Positions 33,876 to 45,742 of a stretch of DNA of 64,000 bases are shown piece after piece (the stretch's first letter is position 1; every line of letters begins with the position of its first letter). The stretch is taken from contig WTXD01000004.1 of NCBI GenBank assembly GCA_022496205.1, positions 124,001 through 188,000 of the forward strand. The letters run 5' to 3'. Origin of the DNA: Gloeopeniophorella convolvens. Taxonomy: Eukaryota > Basidiomycota > Agaricomycetes > Russulales. The notes under the pieces were generated by a model. It saw only the letters and a program-made list of their open reading frames with translations. It had not been told where the DNA came from and did no database searches. The position numbers and the translations under genes are program-made.

Positions 33876-36366
33876 ACTGCAACGGTCGGACTAGGGGCTA
33901 CCGCTACTGCTGGGATGGGGTGGAAACCGGACCACTCTCAACATGCATTACTTATAGGTATTGGGCGTCAACATAGGACCAGGGTAAGGCACGGAGGCGC
34001 CGACACCCGACGAGGAGAACTTTTGGTGAATGAGGCGCTCGTACGGCGGAGATGAGATTACAGGGAACTTCACCTGACGGGTCCTGGTCAAGGGCGAGCA
34101 CCCATTGCGCAACGTGGCTTTCATTTCGGAACGCTGAATTGCTAAATGCGGACAGCCCTTGTTCTGTGAACCAATGGTCGCTTGACAGGACCCGCGTGAG
34201 ATTCTGGAATTTTGCGGCAAATTTGAGGCACCCACGATAGTGGCGGAAAGACAGTTGCTGAGAATGAATAAGTTGAGGAGCCGAGTCTGTTTGAATTGAG
34301 GGATGGCAAGCTATGTCCTAGGTTCGCAACGATGAGCATGACGTGGAGACTGCCTAGGATGATGGACGCGGATGGTTCGAGCCTCGTATATGTGGTAACT
34401 GCCTTCGTGATCTCGTGTGGTAAACATTCCCCTAATGGAACGGAGATTCATGCTCTCACAGGTCATCAGACCCATGTAAACCTTTACGTACTGAAATTTT
34501 TCGCCTTCGTCAAGTGCACAAAGGGATCAGGCTTCTGAGGTTCCTGTGGCAAAACAGTCTTTGGCGTGAATGTACGCCATTGAAAGCTACTTCGCGCTGT
34601 CCTATTCTGAGATATCATCTGAAAAGGCACAACACTTTAAATGATCAGGATCCAATAGGAGCCAGACAGGCGTCCGAAGGAACCTTACAAACTTATGGAA
34701 AGATACCGTCGCGGCTGCCATGTCGACTGGGGAGTGCATCAGACGTGAAAAGTAGGAGAATAGATCACGCCGATGGTGGCAATCGCCGCTGGTTGCGCCA
34801 ATGGTGAGAGAGATGTACTGTAGGTCGTGAGGCCGGAAGTAACCCGAGTAGTCGTAAAGTGAAGTCACCAACGTCTGATTTCGCAGGGATGCAGGACGAC
34901 GCACAGAAAATCTGTTATGTATTTGAGAGGTCTGGACTTCGAGCGATCGCACTGTCTGCCAACGATCAAATGGCGCTGAGTAAGAGAACCGTCAACGTGT
35001 GACTGTACTCACGGCATAGACTGAATATCTTGGGGTACGCCCTGGTGCGTTGCGGAGCACAATTTCCTGGAGGCCTACATCCATCCAATCATCCCTGCTT
35101 AGGGCGGACTGTTGATTGGCAAGGTAGCGTTCGTATGCGTAAGATCGGCATGTCAATGCTGGGATTCAAGTGATTCGATCTGCTCGAAGACGCCCCTGAC
35201 TTATTGCGGTTGTCGAGCAGGTTGGAGACGCCGATCGGGGAACTGTCGCTTTATTCAGGAACGGAAAGTAGCGTAGCATGCAACGAAAGGAGGGGTTCGG
35301 AAGGCGGTGTCCCGGGGAGTTTATGTTTGCTCGGGGTACCAAAGAGCCAGACATGCACGAACCGGGGATTCCAATAGAGACAGTTCGAAAATGCAACACC
35401 CCGTTTGTCAGGTATGCATGCGACCAGAGCCGTTGGTCTCTGTCCAGCGCGCGCACAGGTGGCAGACAGGCGAGCTCCGATGAGCCGGTAAATCTCCCAG
35501 GCTGCTATGTTCTACTTTGAGCGAGGCCTTATCAGCGGTCGCGACCGGCCTTTGGGCTCTGGGCGTAACGTGGTGGTTGAACAACGTCCTCCTTGAAGCA
35601 GCTGAAGCCCAGGTGGGTGGACCACTTGAAGCCTCGCGTCTAGTCTAGAAGCAGTTGAGCCATACTATTCGCCGAGGCACGCCCGACTGTCAAGGAGTCT
35701 CTCAAATGCCGATGAAGAGCGCGAGGCACACAGATTACCGGAACACCTGACAATCATGCCATTTACCGTTTGCGGCCCACCGGGCGTTAAGGGTCCCGCG
35801 TCGAGTGAGATGAGCGTCCGTGTCAAAGGTCGAGGCCTGAGGTGTTCGAGGAGCTAGGGAAATGAGAGCGTACTCTGCCACCTCTGAATAGTCCGGGGGT
35901 ACGCCGCGAAGAAATGCTTTATGGCAGAAGTCGGAGGAGAGCAAGACTGATCGCGTCGCGGCAGCGACCAAGGATTCGGGTTAGGGTTACACGTCACATA
36001 CTTGCTGCCATCTGTCAGACGCGGCTCTTCGATGACAACTCAACTGTCCTTGATACTTAGTCTGATACATGAAGACTCAGAGAAATCTCTGCAGCAAATA
36101 GCATGTTCAACTTGACAGTACCAGTGGTCAAGGAGTGATTGTCCGGATCCATGTCAGCTGTAGGCATTGTTTCAAGACTGAGTCGAGGGAGTGATGCTCC
36201 GATGCTGGACCGTAGTTACACCTGACATTGTATGATACACGAACTTACGCTCGAAGTACATTTTCTCTACGGTATCGTGGAATCTGCGCTTAGAACCTTG
36301 GTACGTCCGACATGTTGGAGGGAGGTCCTCCGACCTCCCTACCGAGCGTGCATAGGCGCTACGTAA
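33876..36366. other. 2.5 kb without a convincing gene
   Basis: This lies between the start of seven-helix copy B and the stop of the flavin monooxygenase. A 116-codon minus-strand frame at 34,602-34,952 and a 96-codon frame at 35,166-35,456 show no known motif. GGGTTAGGGTTA at 35,978-35,989 resembles two telomeric units, and a 9-bp-stem hairpin is at 36,319-36,340. Low gene density and mixed short frames fit old, decayed sequence. Confidence 0.45.
36319..36340. repeat. perfect inverted repeat, 9-bp stem, 4-base loop
   Basis: AGGGAGGTC, loop CTCC, GACCTCCCT. It lies about 27 bases past the stop codon of the flavin monooxygenase, so it would be in the 3' UTR as a GC-rich hairpin. No function is claimed. 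Confidence 0.6.
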
Positions 36367-38864
36367 TCAGTTTGGGAGACTCTCCAGACTGTACCTCTTC
36401 TCGTCGAACAACCCTTCTTCAATCGCTTTGATTTCTGCGACACATGCAGCACTCTCAGAAGTAGTCAACACATCGGAAAATTGGACTTACGGAGAGCGAG
36501 GTGTGTCGAATGGAATCGACATAGCGCAAGGTTGCCTACGGTATGTGAGTACCCCCGCTAGGCCATAGAGATACAGTGGAACACATACCCATCATGACCC
36601 ATAGTCTCGGAATACCCATATCGCGCCACGCACCCCGTATCTCACCCTCGGCGTCGAGACCCCAGATCGTCTTCAGACGAGCACCTGTTTCCGGTCCTAG
36701 CACCTTACGCAACGGATCGCGTGCATCTCCATATCTAAGAGGGCCATAAACCAGGATTGACGCAAAAGTCAGCGGAATGGAAGTTACCCTGTTGCGAAAA
36801 CGACTGCATCCGCGTCGAGCGTACTTCCGTTTTCAAACTCTAGACCTTTGCGTGTGAAGCGAGATATTTGACTGTCGTTCTTGAGCTTGATCTTGCCATC
36901 GATTATCAGCTGACTTGCGCCAACGTCTGTGCGGTCACAAGTTCATGATTCTGTGACTGTGAGAGGTGCTAAGAGATTCTCACCGAAGTAATATCCGCTG
37001 GCCTTGCTCCACGCGAGCAAAATGAAACCCGAACCATCTATGCCCGTATTGAGGCGGAAGCCAACTCGGCGAAGTCCGTCCAGGGTCTCTCTGTCCTTGT
37101 GTTTCAGCGTCCTTGAGTTCCCAAGACCAAGCGGAGGACGAACTTGTCCTTCTCTGCTATGTCCCTTACTAATCGTTGATGAATGGGCTTCTGGAGGAAG
37201 TTTGGGAAGGAAGCATTAACGCGATCGGCAACATCAGGCGATGGGCCTCCTTCGTGGTACAGTCCTGCCCCATAACGTTGTGTTATAAGCTTTGTAAAGT
37301 GAGAGAGAGAGAGAGAGAATAAGCAGACCTCCGATGACAGTCGTTACGCCGTGCTTTACGGACATGATATAGCTTGAGCTCCTCTGGAACATGGTTACAT
37401 CTAAGGAGGATTTGGTCACACGGCTTGTTAGAAGGATAGCAACAGGAACGTACCGACGCCATGGTCGCAGAGGTCTCTAGAAATATCGTGGCCTGCGTTG
37501 TCCGAGATTAGTACTTGTACATCGAAGCTCCGAAGCCGACTCACCGGATGTGCACGCGCCGACGACAACTACTTTCTTCCCTTCATACTCTCGAGCCGTC
37601 GTATAGTTCCCAGAGTGCACTATCGTGCCTTCGAAATCATCCTGACAGCAAACTCAGATATGCCTAGAGAGGGTCATCACAGGCACATACCGCGCCGGGA
37701 TACTGTGGCGTATTGTGTGTCCCACCACCAATTCCCACGGCAAACACTAGATGCTTCACAATGAAAGTGCGAGGCTCTGCATTCGCGCGCTCAATCTCCA
37801 CCGTCCATCTCTTTGTTTCTGGATCCTGGGTCGCTCGCGTGACGGTCGACGATGTCCACACGTCCAATTCGAGTGCATGAGCATAGCTCTCGAGCCAATC
37901 GGCAAGCTGTGTGTATATGCCGTCAGTGAGCCCGTGACTATGAAAGTTTCCGGGACATACTTTTGGAGCTGGCGCGAAGACAGGCCACGTTGGCGGGAAT
38001 CTATGCGCAATCGCATCTGATTGTGAGCCAACTGGAATGTTCGAGATAGCCATCGCTCACGGTAAGTATGGCATGTGGTCGTACCCTGTCGTAATGTGTG
38101 AGAGAAAGGAGAATGGGTAAGGAGGCCGGAAACGTACACACAGTGTCGTGCAAGCAGAGGGCTTCGTAACGCTTCCGCCATAGCTGGCCGATACGAGCCT
38201 CTCGCTCAACAACTAGCGTCTTGATGCCGAAGTATTTGAGCCGCGCTGCAAGCTCCAGTCCAGATTGACCGCCACCAACGATAATCACGATGGGCTGCTG
38301 GTCAGGGCCTTCGCACTCACGCTCCTGGCGGCGCTGTTCCGGCCATGTTCCGTGCTTCGATACTTGCTCTCGCAGCGGGCCGATAAGCTCCGGACAGCCC
38401 TTCAGGCCTTCAAGGTTCGTGAACACGGTGTGTGCCTTCCATTCACCACTTGATGTCGGGACGATGCGGACGATACCTGATCCAGTGCCGACAGCTGTCG
38501 AGAAGGTGAAGAAGGCTTGAATCCACGCCAAGTCCGGATATGGCGCCTGCAGGGTGGCAGACTTTGTGTCGAGCTGGAGGGCTGACAACTTGGAGGTCGC
38601 GAGACGGTCGGCGAGGAACTGACCGATGCTCTTGGTACCATAGAAGGTGCGGAAGTCCCATGTGAGTGCAAGGATATCGCGCCAGAAAGCGTCGTCCAAG
38701 ATTTGGCTGAGGACACCTTGCACATCGCCAGCTTCGACGTGCTTAGCGAAAGTGTTGAACCAAGATTGCGCTACCGCGGCGGCATCTACATTGTTGGGTT
38801 CCGAAACTCCCAGTCTCTCTAGCGTCGGTAGGGGTGCACGATTAATGTCCGCAATAGAAGTCAT
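36367..38864 (-). CDS. flavin-dependent monooxygenase with N-terminal NTF2-like domain
   Basis: About 610 residues in roughly ten exons. Residues 1 to about 190 look like a SnoaL/NTF2-like fold: AQSWFNTFAKHVEAGDVQGV, DDAFWRDILALTWDFRTFYG and WIQAFFTFSTAVGTGSGIVR. The FAD loop is IVIIVGGGQSGLELAARLK with acidic LVVEREARIGQLWRKRY. The FMO/BVMO fingerprint FEGTIVHSGNY (FxGxxxHxxxY) precedes the NADPH loop VVVVGACTSGHDI. Later parts: VTMFQRSSSYIMSVKHG, LRRVGFRLNTGIDGSGF, LDADAVVFATGY, and a last exon QIKAIEEGLFDEKRYSLESL. It should use NADPH and O2 to oxygenate a small molecule or a soft nucleophile; the substrate is unknown. This two-part layout is common in fungal FMO-like proteins. One intron carries a (CT)n tract at 37,301-37,319, and another appears to be only about 32 bases. 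Confidence 0.85.
37301..37319. repeat. (AG)n microsatellite in an intron
   Basis: A run of about nine AG units lies within an intron of the flavin monooxygenase, where it reads as a CT tract on the sense strand, between the donor and an acceptor ending GGGGCAG. It may strengthen the polypyrimidine tract. Confidence 0.7.
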
Positions 38865-41635
38865 CGCCGCTGAAAGGTAGATAGACCGTCTGGGAAAACT
38901 GCGATGGGTCGATTGTATATACGAACACGAGTCGTTTCATTTATAGGTCCTGAAAAGAAATAGGGGTCGACGGGCCGAGGTGTGTCGTCTTCAACCCATG
39001 ACTTGCCTATGACATCCGCCTCTCCGTCGGCATGAGCTCTCTCAAGGCAGTCCGGCGCAGGGAGCTTTCCAAAATAGTCATCTAATCGGCTCCACCGATG
39101 AACGGGGACGAGCCATGGAAAAGCTGCCCCGTAGTGTGCGCAACTAATGGGGGAATGAGTGAGGGAGGAAGGGGCCAATGTCACTAAATCGTTAATGCAA
39201 GGATGTTGAATCGAAAGTTTGCGAGCCCGTTGAAAATGGACGCGAACAACTGCCATATCGGAACTGTCGGCCCGCCTAGAACACGCGACGAAGCACGTGA
39301 TTAGAAAGCAAAGCGACGAGTCGGCTCGGAGTCGAGGACCGTTATTATTCCGTGAACGACACGACCGGACCAGGGACTATGGATCCAGGTCTTTGTTTGC
39401 TTTGAATGCCGCAGCGTAAGCGTGACCATGCCACAGGAACTTGGGCGTGAGCCTTGTGGATCAAAGGGCTTGGACACTTGTGTCAGCTTGTGTCTGTGGC
39501 TAGCCTTTCCGCTTTGCCAACTACGGATAGAATAAAACGCGAACGCGACCATGCTCGACCGTGTCATTCCACCTTTCAACGAACTCACCCCCGCGCAACA
39601 TACGGTCACATCACATGCAATCTCTGACTACTATCCTCAGAATGAAGCGTGCGCCTGTACCGCCAATGTCCCTGCCATCCGCCGCCCCGAGCAGTGAGTC
39701 TGTTGAGACCTCCCAGCTGCCGTATATTCTAGACAAGCCCGTGGTAATGCCAGACGGCTCACCCGGCTGGGCGAGCCAGCCATGGAATTGCACTTTCCAG
39801 GTCCGTCTCACTGCACGCTGATAAAGGGAGTTCACTGAATCTTGGGTAGAATGGGGATACCGCCTGGGCACTCGGCGGGAACGGGCGGTGGCGCCTCGTC
39901 AACGTAATTGGGAGCAGCTTCATGGAGGATGTTGAGGTAAAAGCGACGTCCAGCGCCACCGTTCAATTATTTACGCGAGGTTGCACAGGGTCGTACGCAA
40001 GTCGCATATACTGCGATATGGACCAAGGATGGACAGGCTATGAGAGGAACGTTCGCACCGGGATGTGGCGACATCAAACCGAATACAGCAGCAGTACGGA
40101 GGCTCCTCCACGACGAGGGTGCACGCTGCGTCGAAAGCGAAGATTGGGCGGCAGTCCTGAGGTACGATGGTCCCGGAGTACATCTGTCGGGCGATCAGGA
40201 GTCGGAAGATTCCAGATGAAAGCGGGTATTCCGCGTCAAGGGGATCAAGTTTACGCAATGAGGAATTTGCAACGGGGTAGGATAGCTCGGGGGATGACCG
40301 AATGCTCTCAGCGGGTATGGGTTGCCATATGGGTAGGGTTGATTGGTAGTGTCTGGTGAGAGAGGGATAGTCGTAGTAGTGAATTGTAGGACAACTTTAC
40401 ATGACGTCAGCAGCGGATGAAGTATGGCAAGGGCCGGCAAACGATACAATTATACGGCGGCAGATTCTAAGGCGAGGAGGCTGATAGTGGGACGAACTAG
40501 TGACAGATGTTATTGGGCTCAGGTCTTAAGGCCGCACATACGCGCAGAAATGCCCTGCGCATTAGCGTCGGAAGGCCCGGGTCCGGAGATGTGTAAAATA
40601 TTGCTCTAGTCCCCTCGTAACGTATCCTGCAGTTGATCTGGCTCAGTGATTAGGCGGATGGCTGCCGTGTTGGAACCGGAAGGACAGACCTTATGCAATA
40701 ACCATCCATGATGATCATGCGACGACAACGTATCCGAGTACAGACAGATCGGCGAGCGACCGTGCACAGAGGGTCTACCGAGTCAGGGAAACAAGGTAAT
40801 GCTGAGGAAAGGATGTTTGATTAACATGAAATCGAGAACGCTCATGCCCTGCGAAATAGTCCGTCATCGAAGGCGACTCACGAAGTAACCTTGGGTTTTG
40901 ACCAATCTCCACGATGACGCAGCAAGTCTGCCGCGGAAGTCGCCCAAATACTTCAGCAGAACGGTGCAGCTTGATCGTGTTGAGGGGGATGCTAGGCATG
41001 CATCATCACGGTGCGTCCCGTCCCCGGCTCGGAATGGGCGATGGGGAAGTCTGCGACGTATGGCCCGACGTAAATCCCAGAAAAGCCTGGCAGCAGGTGC
41101 TGAGATTGACAGCCAACCGACGTGAGTGAATGAATGTAGGATATCATGGCCTAGAGAGAGGATGTGGTTCCAGTTTGCGCTACTGCCAGTGGCGGCCGTT
41201 GCTGAGAGCCAAGACAGGCAAAGACCAACCAGTTTCGGCTGCTCCATCCGGAGGCTGGAGCTCGGCTCAATCCGGCTGGCAACCTCCGGCCCTCCCTGCA
41301 CGCGCGATCGTGGTTGCCACGGCCACGAATTACAACCTTTAGACGGCCTCAACTCGAACACCGCTGTGACTACCTTCTTTGTGGCGTATGGCATCTGCAG
41401 TTGATGCTTGCAATCTTCGTTCCCATGTAGATGTTTATGAACGAGGTTCACTTCGTGCTGTTATGGCTCGATGCATATGACTTGCTTCAATGAGAGCGCA
41501 AATCGACAACAATCGTTGATAAAAGTGCTGTTTTACATCTCGTAATGCCGTACAAATCTAGTGATCAATGCGTACTATGAGGTACTGTGTGGTCTGTGAA
41601 TCGATTGAATCTATCTAAAACGGCTCGTCCCTAGC
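38865..41635. other. 2.8 kb without a convincing gene
   Basis: This contains the promoter of the flavin monooxygenase on its left. A plus-strand stretch near 39,608-39,960 reads PYILDKPVVMPDGSPGWA and, after a possible GTCCGT...GGGTAG intron, ALGGNGRWRLVNVIGSSF. It could be a small unrecognised gene, but support is weak. A 195-codon minus-strand frame at 40,864-41,451 overlaps several plus-strand frames and lacks motifs. Confidence 0.4.
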
Positions 41636-43428
41636 TCAGAACAAGTAATTGAGGGTATACGTAACTAAAGCGGTCATCGTGAAGAACATCAGGACATATT
41701 GAGGAATCAGGAATGCAGACAAATGTTCCGCCGAACCAGTTGGCGAGTATATTTGAGTAAGGAATACCTGATGCGCCGGTCAGGGGAATGCTGAGTCGCG
41801 GTCAGCGAAAGAGCTTACCTGAGTCGTGGCAGTTGGCAGACCCGAGAATAGGCTAATTTCAACAACAATCAGTCACAAAAGATACATACGGAAAGGAATG
41901 CGTACATGCATACAAATTGCAGAACCTTGTCGTTGCGGTCAATGAAGCCGGCGTGCACAAACGCCTGCGTGATGCCAACCCCAAACACGGGTGTAATGAC
42001 CATCTTCCCAAGTGCCAAGGCAGTGATGGCGCCACGAGGGAATGCCTCACCCGCGCCTACACGCAGACGCGCGAGAGCGCTACCGAGACATACGAGACCA
42101 ATTGGCACGCTCGCAGCCCCCACGAAAGTCGCCGTGTCGAGCACAAACGCCAGCGGCGGCTGTCCGTCCGGCGCTACGGGCCGAAAACGGGGCTGGAAGC
42201 CTGCCGATGGCGGCACGAAAAGTGCCTTGAGCGGGCTCACGAGCGCGACCGGAATCGCGAGGAGGATCGCCAGCGGCGTGGGCTTGAGGAGTTCCATCAT
42301 GAACCGCTTTGCGCGGGCACGCAGGCGGCTCGGGGAGCGGTAACTTGATGTCGGTGGCAGGATGTCGGAGAAATGGACAATGGGGACGTGTTGAATGTCA
42401 TCGAGCACGACAGTTGGCGTCGGGGACACCACTGTAGGAGCTTTGGAGACTGCCTTTCCATCCACAGCATCGGAAGGGATATCGTGTCGCCCGTACTCGT
42501 AAGCGTTCGCTGGGGCACGGGAGTCATATGGGGCTTCCGGCTTTTCTCGGGGGTCCGACTTGGGTGCCTCCGTATCGCTGGGCCTCTCAACCCTCTCCGA
42601 ACGGTGAAGGAAGGAAAATAATCTGAGGTATGTGGTGATCTTTGCGACTAATTTGATTCTTCGGGTACGTATCCTCTCGCGAACCTCGTCCGACTCGATA
42701 TCGGGACCGTCAAAATCCTTGGCCACAATTAAGAAACCTCCAAGAGGGAAAAGAGTGATCTAACGTTCTGTCAGAATCATGAAATGCACCCATGAGGATG
42801 GTCTACGCACGTAAAAGATAAGAATCAGCGCCGCTACGTATGCGATTGCGAGATTCTGGTCCTCGATGCCATCGAACGGTGCAGACGCCGTGATGCCCAG
42901 TACAATGGCAGTCGCTGCGATCGACGTTTGTGAACCATGCGAAGAGAATAGACCGAGAAGGGACGTACGAATATCACCGTAGTTTCCCCATCCTCCGGCT
43001 GCTATAATCCCATACCGAAACCGGTGGGGTACCCAGAAGACCTGCTTGATCATCCAAGCCATCACGGAGCCCAGCACTCCATACAACAATCCGGCGACGG
43101 TTAAAGGCCCTAGTGCGTTGATATTTTGTGGCGTAAACGAAGGTACGATCCGAGAGAATAGAAGGCACGGCATGGCGATATTCTAGAGACTGCCACTTAG
43201 ACGGACAAGCGTCATCGGATGAAAAGAACCGCACCAGGACAATTTGAGCCGCACCACGCGCAGCTTCCACAGGAAACAGATCCGCCTTGGTGAGTGCGAA
43301 ACCCGCGCCCACCGTTGAGAAGCTGCGTGCGTGTCAGAGCTCATCAATCGATGAGAACGCATGCGGTGCACCGACGTTCGGATTAAAGGCCGCACCGAGG
43401 TCCAGACGAGGGCGCCGGTGGAAATCAT
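41636..43428 (-). CDS. auxin efflux carrier (AEC) family membrane transporter
   Basis: About 520 residues. The N-terminal membrane half reads VGAGFALTKADLFPVEAARG, NIAMPCLLFSRIVPSF, LGPLTVAGLLYGVLGSVMAW, GIIAAGGWGNYGDI and TSIAATAIVLGITASAPFDG. A long hydrophilic loop of about 150 residues, rich in Asp, Glu, Pro and Ser, follows. The C-terminal membrane half reads LLKPTPLAILLAIPVALVSP, FVGAASVPIGLVCLGSAL, GAITALALGKMVITPVFGV and LTQIYSPTGSAEHLSAFL, ending VTYTLNYLF. The two membrane halves flanking a loop, the GNxGD motif and the LGxxL segment are typical of fungal members of the PIN-like/AEC family in the plasma or ER membrane. The transported compound is unknown. Five or so introns are inferred; the first has a weak GTCGGT donor. 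Confidence 0.88.
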
Positions 43429-44221
43429 GGTAGGAGGGATGTGTGTTTTGTTGAGCCCCGAAGGAAGTCGATCATTTTATCGGGCAGCTGAAAACGAGGC
43501 CTGAGAGAGAAAGGACGGAGAGCCGAGGCGGCTATCGACAGGCCATCGTGCATGCTCCTGTGACCTTCCGCGGTTGATGGAGCACGTATTATGGCCTTCT
43601 ACTCCGGACACATGTAAATCCAGAAGACTTTGAGACATAGTTCGGCCGAATCGCACTTGCTCGTGGCCGTTCGGTAGTGTCGTTTTGGAAGTTTTGGGCA
43701 GCTTCGAGGTTCGGTGCCTGTTCGATTGCGTCAAGCCTTCTCCGGTGCGCCCGGCCCGCCGGGAGCCCCATACGTAAAGATTCGGAAACGCTCGTTATGG
43801 GTCTAACTTGAGGCTTGAGCCGAGCTCCAGACGCGCCAGAAAACCCAAAGACTTGCATAGGCCCTGGGTCCTAGCGATGACCACAGCATCCCATTGGCTA
43901 GCATTGGCTCTACCGAACGCATTAGCTCGAGCTATTGCTCACTTAGTGGAAGTCAGTGAATAACTTGTCTTGCCAGTGCGAGCGGTCTCCTTGTACCTCA
44001 GGCCCCTTTTGGCCGCATTGGATTGCGGCAGTATGTGGGCAGCGAACGCAAGAGACGAAGGAGAGAATAAAAAATATTTGTATATTTGCCAACAAACCGA
44101 TTCTAGGCCCTCCTAATTCGCTCTACCCTACTTCCGAGACCGCTGTCAACGATTGGCCTTCACCGACCCCACACCTCTCTCGGAGCGCGTAACAGATTGC
44201 ATGATACGTCTTTCCGTAAAA
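43429..44221. other. intergenic, no gene seen
   Basis: This is the promoter side of the AEC transporter and the 3' flank of the next F-box gene. Two overlapping minus-strand frames of 85-89 codons at 43,477-43,858 have no motif. An AT-rich patch lies near 44,060-44,090. Confidence 0.55.
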
Positions 44222-45742
44222 TTAGATACACCAGTGGCTCAGAGCATTGTCATAGTTGGTGTTACAAAACACTTTGACAGGGCGGCCTGCCCGTTGACGT
44301 GCCCCGAGGAATGCTGTGAAAGGGTCCAGTGCGGACGCGTGCCGGTTGTCGCCCCTCGCAAACAGGAGCTCCACCTCTCCAAGGTTGGGCAGTATATCCG
44401 GAGGTGTTTCTCCGCCATTTTCTCCCAGGAAGCGTGCAAGTGGCGATGCCATCGCGCCTTCTACCCGGAGTCTCTTCACTCCGCAGAACGGTTGAAGGAA
44501 TCCATTCCATGGCGACTCCGAGGAGGGCCCTGCATGAATCTCGGTCATGGTTGACCACGTTGATCGGAAATCGCGTCGAAAGTACCCAAGCGAGAGCTCC
44601 TCTACGACTGAGAGCGTTGCATGGAGGGAAGCGCCAACCTGGATCATTACTGCAAACTGGCCGATCTCCGCGAAGTTTGAGAACCGGATCCTGTACGGGG
44701 GTTGTTGTACAGGCTGGGAATACGTTCGCATCCCGAAGTAGAATGCGTGTCCTAGGAAGGTAATCTGTGCGGCCGGGTACTTCGGCGTCTCCACTTCACT
44801 GAGGAACTGCGCAAGGTGTGGGATAGAGAACTCGGGCCCGCTGGGAAGAGACACTTTGAGGTCCTCAAGGTAAGGCGCGACCAAGCCAGAGACAAGACTC
44901 TCCAGATACATTCTATCTCCGAGAAAGTGGAAGATGGAAAGTTTGGGCAGTACAGTCATATACTGCTTAAAGGCGACAGGGCCCGGGTTACCTCCGCTCG
45001 AATACCTAGGGGACATCAGGAAGTCCAAAACCAGGCGATTGAGTCTGGGCATCGAGCGTAAATATATAGCCAACATCCCCGGCATGAGATATGGGGTCTC
45101 CTGAATGCGCTCCAGATTGAGTTGAACAAGGTTCGTCGCGGATGAGAGTAATCGGAACAATGAAGGGAGGGAAACGTTGCGCATGGAGAGAAGGAGCAAG
45201 TGGCTTGCAGATCCCGCGAGAAAAGTGTTGGGGATGCTAAGCTTTCCCTGGGGACAGATATTCAGAATCTCCAGTGCCGGAAACGGCGCATCCATCGACG
45301 AGAAGAGCCTATCCAAGGAGGAGTCCGATCCATGGATGGAAACGCTATTGATGCGGTCACGATGCTGAAGCGCGTACATCATGTCGTCTTCGTCCGTGGT
45401 GAAAGTTCTAAGGTGCGCGTAGTCGATTAGGATCGGAAGGGATGGTGAGGTTGTTAAGATTTCTTCCACGCGGGAGCCATTCGTCAGGAAGATCTTCATA
45501 TCCAAGCGGCGAGGGGACGCGAATGCAACATTTCGCCATCTTCGGCACACATGCGTGAGCATGCGCCACCCTGAGTTTCCACGCTGCCAATTTTTCTGAT
45601 GGATGACGGTGCGGTCCCGATGGTATCCTAGCCGGTAGAAGTCGAAGATGTCGAGGAGAACATTATCTGAGAGTTTATTGGCCGACGCTGACCGACCGTC
45701 GCGGACTACTGTACCGGAGTCAAAGACCGACATGCGTGGCAA
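44222..45742 (-). CDS. F-box/LRR-like protein, single exon
   Basis: An uninterrupted 506-codon frame. The F-box is near residues 22-40 (NKLSDNVLLDIFDFYRLGY), followed by the family helix GWRMLTHVCRRWRNVAFASP and RRLDMKIFLTNGSRVEEIL. The remainder is an irregular leucine-rich array: FPALEILNICPQGKLSIP, HLLLLSMRNVSLPSLFRLL, NLVQLNLERIQETPYLMP and LNRLVLDFLMSP, then beta-rich sections ending PVKVFCNTNYDNALSHWCI. It is a probable SCF target-recognition subunit. Unlike its relatives at 3,920 and 47,087 no intron is needed. It is one of four related loci within 8 kb on the same strand, two of them broken. The start at 45,742 gives a short leader before the F-box; the methionine three residues later would serve equally well. 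Confidence 0.85.
   Translation of the reverse strand: MPRMSVFDSGTVVRDGRSASANKLSDNVLLDIFDFYRLGYHRDRTVIHQKNWQRGNSGWRMLTHVCRRWRNVAFASPRRLDMKIFLTNGSRVEEILTTSPSLPILIDYAHLRTFTTDEDDMMYALQHRDRINSVSIHGSDSSLDRLFSSMDAPFPALEILNICPQGKLSIPNTFLAGSASHLLLLSMRNVSLPSLFRLLSSATNLVQLNLERIQETPYLMPGMLAIYLRSMPRLNRLVLDFLMSPRYSSGGNPGPVAFKQYMTVLPKLSIFHFLGDRMYLESLVSGLVAPYLEDLKVSLPSGPEFSIPHLAQFLSEVETPKYPAAQITFLGHAFYFGMRTYSQPVQQPPYRIRFSNFAEIGQFAVMIQVGASLHATLSVVEELSLGYFRRDFRSTWSTMTEIHAGPSSESPWNGFLQPFCGVKRLRVEGAMASPLARFLGENGGETPPDILPNLGEVELLFARGDNRHASALDPFTAFLGARQRAGRPVKVFCNTNYDNALSHWCI

Noticed and set aside
38861..39256. 131-codon minus-strand frame just upstream of the monooxygenase
   Set aside because: It ends at the monooxygenase start in another frame and shows no domain; probably leader or promoter sequence.
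40864..41451. 195-codon minus-strand open frame
   Set aside because: Low-complexity composition, no motif, and it overlaps plus-strand frames of similar quality.
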